From: Oceanospirillum linum
GTDB taxonomy: Bacteria > Pseudomonadota > Gammaproteobacteria > Pseudomonadales > Halomonadaceae
Direction of reading: 5' to 3'
NCBI RefSeq assembly: GCF_001995095.2
Contig: NZ_MTSD02000002.1
Span: 496,001 to 560,000, forward strand
DNA length: 64,000 nt
Position numbers and translations under genes: made by a program. The notes beneath the pieces were generated by a model. It ran no database searches and was not told the origin of the DNA. It saw nothing but the letters and a program-made list of their open reading frames with translations. This document shows positions 58,113 to 64,000 of this stretch, in pieces; position 1 is the stretch's first letter, and each line of letters begins with the position of its first letter.

Positions 58113-59459
58113 ATGGAAGCCGTAGCCAGGTTTCTCAAAGAGAACGCAATCTCAGAAGTTGAATCCACCCTGCCGGATATGACCGGTAATGCCCGTGGAA
58201 AATTTTATCCACCTAAGAAATTCCTTGATGAAAAAGGTGGCCGCATCCCGGAGACCTTACTGGTACAGACCGTTACCGGGGATTGGGCAGCCAACCACTT
58301 TGATATTGTCGATGCCGCTGACAAGGATATGATTCTGCATCCGGACCCGGACACCTTGCGGATTGTGCCCTGGGCCAACGAGCCAACAGCTCAGGTCATT
58401 AACGACTGCTATACCACAGATGGCAAACTGCACCCTCTCTCCTGTCGTTCTATTCTGCGTTATGTGTTGTCTCTGTTTGAAAAAGAGGGACTGAAGCCTG
58501 TTATCGCACCGGAAGTTGAATTCTATCTGGTACAGAAGAACATCGATCCGGACTATCACCTGAAACCCGCCATTGGTCGCTCCGGTCGACGGGAAACGGC
58601 CCGCCAGTCCTACAGCATCGATGCGGTTAACGAATTTGATCCTCTGGTGGATACACTTTATGACTACTGTGAAGCCCAGGGTCTGGATGTCGACACCCTG
58701 ATTCATGAAACCGGCGCGGCCCAGATGGAGATTAACTTCCTGCATGGTGACCCGCTGAAGCTGGCCGATCAGGTCTTTATCTTTAAGCGTACCCTGCGTG
58801 AAGCCGCCATGAAGCACGGAGCCTACGCCACCTTTATGGCTAAGCCGATGGAGGAAGAACCCGGCAGTTCCATGCATATCCACCAGAGCCTGATCGACAT
58901 TAAAACGGGTGAAAATATTTTTGCCGGTAAAGATGGTGAGAAATTCAGCCCTGAGTTCTATCACTACCTGGGCGGCCTGCAAAAGTACACGCCAAATGCG
59001 ATCAGTTTCTATGCACCTAACGTGAACTCATACCGCCGTTTTACACCGGATATGTCAGCCCCTGTTAACACTAAATGGGGTATCGACAACCGCACAACAG
59101 GTCTGCGGGCCCCGGAGGCACCACCTGTCGCGACCCGTATCGAAAACCGCTTTCCCGGCGCTGACTGCAACCCTTACCTTGCTATTGCCGCAAGCCTTGC
59201 CTGTGGCTATCTGGGTCTGAAAGGTAAGATTCAACCGACCAAGCCCACCACAGATGCCGCCGCAGAAGAAGGTGATCAGGTCGAGGTTGCCCGTACTCTG
59301 GAAGAAGGCCTGCGCCTGCTGGAAGATTGCCCGGAGCTAAAAGAGATCTTCGGTAACCAGTTTGTGGATGCCTACATAGGCGTTAAACGTGCGGAGTTTG
59401 AAACCTTCAATAAGGTGATCAGCTCCTGGGAGCGGGAATATCTGCTACTGACGGTTTAA
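58113..59459 (+). CDS. puuA: Gamma-glutamylputrescine synthetase
   Basis: 448-residue glutamine-synthetase-fold ligase that joins glutamate to putrescine with ATP, first step of the Puu route. EVEFYLVQ, MEINFLHGDPLKLADQVF, AKPMEEEPGSSMHIHQSL and RIENRFPGADCNPYLAIAASL are the active-site blocks of the PuuA/type III-like group. GAAGGTGAG stands 6 nt before the ATG. A terminator separates it from the polyamine-binding gene. Confidence 0.93.
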   Translation: MEAVARFLKENAISEVESTLPDMTGNARGKFYPPKKFLDEKGGRIPETLLVQTVTGDWAANHFDIVDAADKDMILHPDPDTLRIVPWANEPTAQVINDCYTTDGKLHPLSCRSILRYVLSLFEKEGLKPVIAPEVEFYLVQKNIDPDYHLKPAIGRSGRRETARQSYSIDAVNEFDPLVDTLYDYCEAQGLDVDTLIHETGAAQMEINFLHGDPLKLADQVFIFKRTLREAAMKHGAYATFMAKPMEEEPGSSMHIHQSLIDIKTGENIFAGKDGEKFSPEFYHYLGGLQKYTPNAISFYAPNVNSYRRFTPDMSAPVNTKWGIDNRTTGLRAPEAPPVATRIENRFPGADCNPYLAIAASLACGYLGLKGKIQPTKPTTDAAAEEGDQVEVARTLEEGLRLLEDCPELKEIFGNQFVDAYIGVKRAEFETFNKVISSWEREYLLLTV

Positions 59460-59510
59460 TACTTTTCCACAGAACTTTTTCCACAAAATTTTCTACAGAA
59501 AAAACGTGCT

Positions 59511-59558
59511 GAAAAAGTCACCGGTGCTACGGGAAAAGCTCTGAGCACCGGCTTTTTC
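59511..59558 (+). terminator. Terminator of puuA
   Basis: GAAAAAG...CCGGTGCT pairs with AGCACCGG...CTTTTTC. Between it and potF (to 59767) lies another hairpin CCCTGCG-N8-CGCAGGG (59685-59706) and no gene. Confidence 0.8.
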
Positions 59559-59767
59559 AACACCCGATCAATAAAAACAAAAGATCACAGGCATTAAGTC
59601 TTTTCAGAGCCGGAAAAAACTGAAAAAATCCGCCCTCTGACGGGCCTTATCCCGAGATCCTTCCTCCTTTAGGTGAAATGCGGCCCCTGCGTTTATTTCC
59701 GCAGGGATATACCTCCGGAAGGAAACGCCCTAACGCGAAACATTAGAAAAACAGGAAAGGAAAGCTG

Positions 59768-60883
59768 ATGAAAAAAATGATAATGCCCCGTCTCAAGCTG
59801 ACCCTCTCAGCACTGACTCTGGCCTTCACTGCCGCCACGGCACAGGCAGAAGAGGTACTGAACTTCTACAATTGGTCGGACTATATCGCCGAAGACACCA
59901 TTGCCAAATTCGAAAAAGAAACCGGCATTAAGGTGAACTACGACGTTTACGACAGTAACGAAATTCTGGAAGCGAAATTGCTGGCCGGCAACTCTGGCTA
60001 CGACCTTGTGGTACCCAGCTCGCACTTTATGGAGCTGCAGATCAAGGCCGGTATTTTTATGAAGCTGAATAAAGATCAGCTGAGCAACATTAAACACCTT
60101 GATCAGGATCTGATGGCGACCCTGAGCAAAAAAGACCCCGGAAACCAGTATGGCGTCCCCTATCTTTGGGGTACAACCGGCATAGGTTATAACCCGGAGA
60201 TGGTAAAAAAAGTTCTGGGTGAAGACGCACCGGTGGATAGCTGGGATCTGGTCTTTAAGCCCGAGAACATCAAAAAACTGCAGGAATGTGGCGTTACTTT
60301 CCTGGATTCAGCGGATGAAATGATCCCGTTCGCCCTGAACTACTTAGGGGAAGAGCCAACCAGCAATAAACGCTCCGACTACAAGATGAGTGCTCCGGCC
60401 GCGAAGTTGCTGACCTCTGTTCGCCCTTACGTGAAACAGTTCACCTCGTCACAGTATGTTAACGACCTGGCAAATGGTGACAGCTGTGTTGCCGTGGGTT
60501 ACTCCGGTGATGTCTTCCAGGCTGCGGCCCGTGCTGAAGAAGCCGGTAACGGCGTGGAAGTGATGTACACCATCCCGAAAGAAGGCACCGAGATCTGGTT
60601 TGATATGCTGCTGATTCCGGCTGATGCCAAGAACGCAGAAAACGCGCACAAATTTATTAACTTCCTGCTGCGCCCTGAGATTATCGCCGAGATCACGGAC
60701 TATGTCTGGTACGCCAATCCGAATAAAGACGCTACCAAACTGGTCGATACTGAAATTGTCAGCGACGGTGCTATCTACCCGGACGATGCCACCAAAGCCA
60801 AGCTCTATATGACAGACAAACCGTCAATGTCTGTGCTGAAAGTGCGTAACCGTCTGTGGAGTGATATCAAAACAGGTCGCTGA
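59768..60883 (+). CDS. potF: Polyamine ABC transporter substrate-binding protein
   Basis: 371-residue periplasmic binding protein of the PotF/SpuD type. The signal peptide ends ...TAATAQAEE (residues ~26-28). Mature blocks: VLNFYNWSDYIAEDTIAKFEKETGIKV, EILEAKLLAGNSGYDLVVPS, GVPYLWGTTGIGYNP, ending NRLWSDIKTGR. It binds putrescine, probably also spermidine. No permease or ATPase genes follow in the window; a terminator comes after 40 bp, so the transporter is encoded elsewhere. Confidence 0.93.
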   Translation: MKKMIMPRLKLTLSALTLAFTAATAQAEEVLNFYNWSDYIAEDTIAKFEKETGIKVNYDVYDSNEILEAKLLAGNSGYDLVVPSSHFMELQIKAGIFMKLNKDQLSNIKHLDQDLMATLSKKDPGNQYGVPYLWGTTGIGYNPEMVKKVLGEDAPVDSWDLVFKPENIKKLQECGVTFLDSADEMIPFALNYLGEEPTSNKRSDYKMSAPAAKLLTSVRPYVKQFTSSQYVNDLANGDSCVAVGYSGDVFQAAARAEEAGNGVEVMYTIPKEGTEIWFDMLLIPADAKNAENAHKFINFLLRPEIIAEITDYVWYANPNKDATKLVDTEIVSDGAIYPDDATKAKLYMTDKPSMSVLKVRNRLWSDIKTGR

Positions 60884-60923
60884 TCAGACGCTGACCTGAG
60901 GTTCGCTCAATAACGCAAAAACA

Positions 60924-60960
60924 GGCCCTTGCTGACCTTACGGCAGCAGGGGCTTTTTTT
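60924..60960 (+). terminator. Terminator of potF
   Basis: GGCCCTTGCTG and CAGCAGGGGC form a stem followed by TTTTTTT. Confidence 0.88.
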
Positions 60961-61164
60961 GTCTCCCGCCATGAAACCTGTTCTGGTTGCACTTCCCTAC
61001 ATAGCTTTTACAAAAGGCTAACACGGGCATATTTGCACTGTGCTTAAATAAAAGCCTTCAAAAGCCAATAATAACGGATCCGTATTGCAGCGAATAATGA
61101 AGCTGCAGCATCGGCAGGATGCCGCTCTGCACGGCTCTGAAAGGGAAAGTACAACGAGGCCCCC

Positions 61165-61887
61165 ATGACCACACTGTTTTCTTTAATACGCACTCTGCTA
61201 CTGATCGCTCTGATGACAACCGGTATGGTAATGCTGGCAAACAGCGCAAACGCAGCCGTAATGAGTGCAACCCAGTTTTATGCACAAAGCGCTGAGGCTC
61301 TGGTCGAAGAAACCAGACGACTGGAAGAGCAAACAACCAAGGCACTTCAGCTGCATCAGCAGCTATTAAAAAACCAGGTCAGCACCCGAGAAGCCTTTCA
61401 CTATCACCTGTACAAACTGACAACGGCAGAACAGACCACAGATGAGATCCTTAATCCGGCCCGCTTCAGAATAGGTATTCCATCCAAGCATGGCATCAAA
61501 CCGGAACAGTACCCCGCCATGCAGATCTCCCTGACAAAAGACAGCCCTCTGAATACCCGTTCAGCAGATATCCGGGATCTTGTCCGGGAAGAAAGCCGTC
61601 GCTATGAAGAGGTACTCCAGGATAACGAAGCGGCGTTCACTGAGGTTCAGGAATCCCTGAGTTATCTGAGCGAGCTACACCAACAGCTTATGGCCAGTCG
61701 CACAAGCGATGAAGCCAAACGCAAGTACGAGCAACTCCTGCGCCGCCTGTCAACGGCCAAGCAGCAGTACTATCGTGCCCTGGATGAATTCTGTATCGCC
61801 GCGGCACAGGCTGAGTACAAAGGCCTTACGGGCAAACGTTTGGTTCCCGGCAGCTCACCGTTTCAGCTAAGTGGAGCGGGTAGTTAA
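61165..61887 (+). CDS. Uncharacterised secreted coiled-coil protein
   Basis: 240 residues. Signal peptide MTTLFSLIRTLLLIALMTTGMVMLANSANA, cut near residue 31. The mature part is long helices rich in Glu, Gln, Arg and Leu (AEALVEETRRLEEQTTKALQLHQQLL; EEVLQDNEAAFTEVQESLSYLSELHQQLM), likely periplasmic coiled coils. No family recognised. It lies alone between potF and the convergent qhpG. The 281 bp before it hold no gene. Confidence 0.75.
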   Translation: MTTLFSLIRTLLLIALMTTGMVMLANSANAAVMSATQFYAQSAEALVEETRRLEEQTTKALQLHQQLLKNQVSTREAFHYHLYKLTTAEQTTDEILNPARFRIGIPSKHGIKPEQYPAMQISLTKDSPLNTRSADIRDLVREESRRYEEVLQDNEAAFTEVQESLSYLSELHQQLMASRTSDEAKRKYEQLLRRLSTAKQQYYRALDEFCIAAAQAEYKGLTGKRLVPGSSPFQLSGAGS

Positions 61888-61915
61888 TCTTTACTTTAGC
61901 CCTCAGCTTTAAACA

Positions 61916-61954
61916 AAAACGCCAGCTAACTGTTAAAACAGAAGCTGGCGTTTT
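61916..61954. terminator. Bidirectional terminator
   Basis: AAAACGCCAGCT (61917-) and AGCTGGCGTTTT (61943-61954) are perfect 12-bp arms between two convergent genes. Confidence 0.88.
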
Positions 61955-61980
61955 CGGTTTATGCACTCATCTAACGGGAG

Positions 61981-63354
61981 CTAAGATTCCCCAAAGCCAA
62001 CGGATGTCAGCCACCCTCGAATGGCATTAAGCTGGGCGGGATTCTGAATCCCGACGGAATGGCAATTTTGCTGATCGGCAAACCAGGCATCAAAGGCTTG
62101 CCGATTTGCCAGCTGTTTGGCTTGGTTCACCACAGGTGCCAGCGGAATTCCCGCCAGATGCCAGATACCTAACGGCTGATCCGGTGTAATCACCACTTCC
62201 TGTTCTGCAATCAGGCCATCGGCCACCACCGGCATCATCTCAACACTCAGCTGATCAAAACGCACTGTCTTATGCACGGGTTCCGCATCCGGCCACTGGC
62301 AGCGATTCTGCCAGAATGGCGCACCCTGCCAGCGTTCTTCCAGCTGATAAAAGTCCCTTCCTATACGGGCAAAGCGATAAAACAGCCCTTCGACCCTATC
62401 CCGATAAAAGCGTGCCGCAAGTTCAGCATCTGCAGGCTGACGAATCAGGGTATTGATCACCGCAGGTGCCTGTAGCGCTGATGACAACGCCTGAAAAATA
62501 CCGTTACCGGATAGCGGATCAACCGCCATGGCGGCATCACCGACACGAATCCAGTTGCTGCCGATATTCTCCTCCACCAGCACAGGTGTGCTGATACGGC
62601 CATGGGGCACGCCCACAGGTTTGGCATTTCCTGTAAACGCCTTAGCTTCAGGAATGGCAAGAAAACGCTGCTGGCAATACTTCGCCAGCTGTTGCTTGAC
62701 GGGAAGTTCAGCTGCAGAGACATCCACCGTCAGCTGCAGATAGCGGCGACCATCTTCCAGCATCGCCATCCACGCCCAACCATCCGGCAGACTGATCGCC
62801 ATGGAACGGCGCTGGCTAACAGATTCAGCCCCGTTATCACTGTGCCAATACTGCAACAGAGACAGTGTCTGTGGCCCCCGACTGCGGGCAAAGTCCGCCT
62901 GAGGCGCTGCCCTACCACGGGCTTCCACCATAAAGTCCGCTGAAAGGCTTTCCCCGTTATCCAGCATCACCTGCACAGAAACGCTAGATTTATCGTTCAG
63001 TGCAACCAGTCCCTGAACCTGACGCACCCGTTGGCGGATTACATGAACACCCGCCGCCTCCAGATCCTGAAGAATCCCCGCATCCAGCTTTTTCCTTTCA
63101 ATCAGGGATTCAGTATTGGCACTGTTCGCTTCACCATTCCAATGCGCAGAACGGGCAGAAGGTTGCGGCAGACAACTCAGCCCCTTGCGAAAACCCGCAT
63201 GACGCAGCCCCTGAATCACCCGGTCTGAGATACCCTCGACCGCATCAAAGGGTCGGGCTTCTGTGACCAGAGTGACCTCATATCCAAGCGCCTTCATACC
63301 CAAAGCCACCGCTCCGCCAGCCGGGCCACCGCCCAGAATCAGAATCTGCGTCAT
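61981..63354 (-). CDS. qhpG: Flavin monooxygenase of quinohemoprotein amine dehydrogenase maturation
   Basis: 457-residue single-component FAD monooxygenase of the tryptophan-halogenase-like fold. GGGPAGGAVALGMKALGYEVTLVTEARP is the FAD Rossmann motif, GDAAMAVDPLSGNGIFQAL the second FAD motif (GD). In QHNDH assembly QhpG hydroxylates the crosslinked Trp of the small subunit QhpC to allow CTQ cofactor formation. The call rests on fold plus its position 2 bp after the subtilisin-like gene, the qhpE-qhpG pair; no other qhp gene is in view. Confidence 0.75.
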   Translation of the reverse strand: MTQILILGGGPAGGAVALGMKALGYEVTLVTEARPFDAVEGISDRVIQGLRHAGFRKGLSCLPQPSARSAHWNGEANSANTESLIERKKLDAGILQDLEAAGVHVIRQRVRQVQGLVALNDKSSVSVQVMLDNGESLSADFMVEARGRAAPQADFARSRGPQTLSLLQYWHSDNGAESVSQRRSMAISLPDGWAWMAMLEDGRRYLQLTVDVSAAELPVKQQLAKYCQQRFLAIPEAKAFTGNAKPVGVPHGRISTPVLVEENIGSNWIRVGDAAMAVDPLSGNGIFQALSSALQAPAVINTLIRQPADAELAARFYRDRVEGLFYRFARIGRDFYQLEERWQGAPFWQNRCQWPDAEPVHKTVRFDQLSVEMMPVVADGLIAEQEVVITPDQPLGIWHLAGIPLAPVVNQAKQLANRQAFDAWFADQQNCHSVGIQNPAQLNAIRGWLTSVGFGES

Positions 63355-63356
63355 GC

Positions 63357-64000
63357 TTATAACCCTTCCTCTGTTTTACGCTCCAGCCCCTTATACGCCG
63401 CGCTTTCCCTAAGGAGTTCACGCACCTGAGAGGGACGCAGACGGGATGTATCTTCCGGTCGCGTCGCTATCAGATGAGCAATATGGCCGGTCATCCATGC
63501 CGTGCCCATACTGGCACCGGACTGCTGACCATCAAGGCTTTTCACATGGCCGCCAAAATCCCCTTGGGCGGTTTCCAGATAAGACCACTCATGCCTTTGG
63601 CAACGGGCATCGCCTGTCATACGGAACACACCGGGATAGGCTGCCGGATAGACCGCAGCTCCCTGAGCCGGGTTTGCCGCCGCCAGCAGCACACCGCTCC
63701 GCAGAGCGCTCAATACAGAGTTTTCCAGCTCTGACTTATCCTGACGTACACCAAGGCTCAGATTGATCAGGTCCACCTCCTGCTCCACCAGCCAGTCAAT
63801 GGCGGCGGATAGCTGCAAGGTGGTGGTGGAAAAGCTCTGCTGAAACACCTGAGCGCAATAGAAAGAAGCCATCGGTACCTGATGCCGGATCACCGCCAAC
63901 ACCCGTGAGCCATGCCCCAACTGATCCGGCATGGTCTCTTCCCGCCAGAGCGCCTGATCCCGAATCACAAAGGCAGCACTCTCAGCCACATGAGCAGCCT
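63357..64000 (-). CDS. qhpE: Subtilisin-like serine protease, 5' part outside the window
   Basis: The frame runs off the right edge; at least 214 codons are seen. Catalytic His in LGHGSRVLAVIRH, oxyanion Asn in AAANPAQGAAVYPAAYPGVFRMTG, and Ser in SGASMGTAWMTGHIAHLI (instead of GTSMAAP). The Asp would lie upstream. QhpE is the protease that removes the leader peptide of QhpC before export. It is a cytoplasmic-type subtilase. Call supported by adjacency to the QhpG-like gene. Confidence 0.75.
   Translation of the reverse strand, partial: AAHVAESAAFVIRDQALWREETMPDQLGHGSRVLAVIRHQVPMASFYCAQVFQQSFSTTTLQLSAAIDWLVEQEVDLINLSLGVRQDKSELENSVLSALRSGVLLAAANPAQGAAVYPAAYPGVFRMTGDARCQRHEWSYLETAQGDFGGHVKSLDGQQSGASMGTAWMTGHIAHLIATRPEDTSRLRPSQVRELLRESAAYKGLERKTEEGL

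Noticed and set aside
61981-63354. Tryptophan halogenase of a natural product cluster
   Set aside because: The fold is similar, but adjacency to a subtilisin-like protease and lack of biosynthetic genes fit QhpG better.

Overview
The window is a gammaproteobacterial chromosome segment, probably from a marine Oceanospirillales-like bacterium. This is inferred from protein character and gene order; no 16S or marker search was possible. The left half follows the gene order I recall for Pseudomonas: serS-crcB-rarA-lolA-ftsK, aat-bpt-infA-clpA-clpS, nudJ-mnmA-hflD-purB, aceA and monomeric isocitrate dehydrogenase. There are local changes: a hemerythrin gene lies between rarA and crcB, trxB and cspD are not at their usual places, and an Abi_2/AbiF-type gene sits between hflD and purB.

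Layout. 1-16.8 kb: tRNA charging, fluoride export, lipoprotein sorting, chromosome segregation, the N-end rule (Aat, Bpt, ClpS, ClpA), rRNA and tRNA modification. 16.8-17.9 kb: an Abi_2 HEPN gene with its own promoter and a structured leader resembling an abiF-type RNA. 18-26.3 kb: purB, a ribosomal oxygenase, glyoxylate-cycle isocitrate lyase, an ADP-ribosyltransferase-fold protein and NADP-isocitrate dehydrogenase. 26.4-36.2 kb: rlmJ, a cobalamin riboswitch with btuB and cobO, class II DAHP synthase, an exonuclease and small redox genes.

36.2-44.3 kb is an accessory island: HigBA, a broken brnA copy, a ParE/Phd pair, a GNAT gene flanked by two attC-like inverted repeats, BrnTA, and a type II CBASS operon (CD-NTase, E2, E1-JAB, 2TM-SAVED effector). 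In the CBASS operon the E2 and E1-JAB frames are separated by one indel at a G7 tract. Reading through it joins them into a single E2-E1-JAB protein, a Cap2-Cap3 fusion.

44.3-64 kb is an amine and polyamine catabolism region: beta-alanine transaminase and semialdehyde dehydrogenase with a divergent LysR regulator, a chemoreceptor, puuC, puuB and puuA, a polyamine-binding protein, several TetR regulators, and at the right edge qhpG and the truncated qhpE of quinohemoprotein amine dehydrogenase maturation. Taken together the genes could take up polyamines, gamma-glutamylate and oxidise them, and pass the beta-alanine branch to central metabolism, where aceA and IDH also act. This pathway link is an inference from content and proximity.
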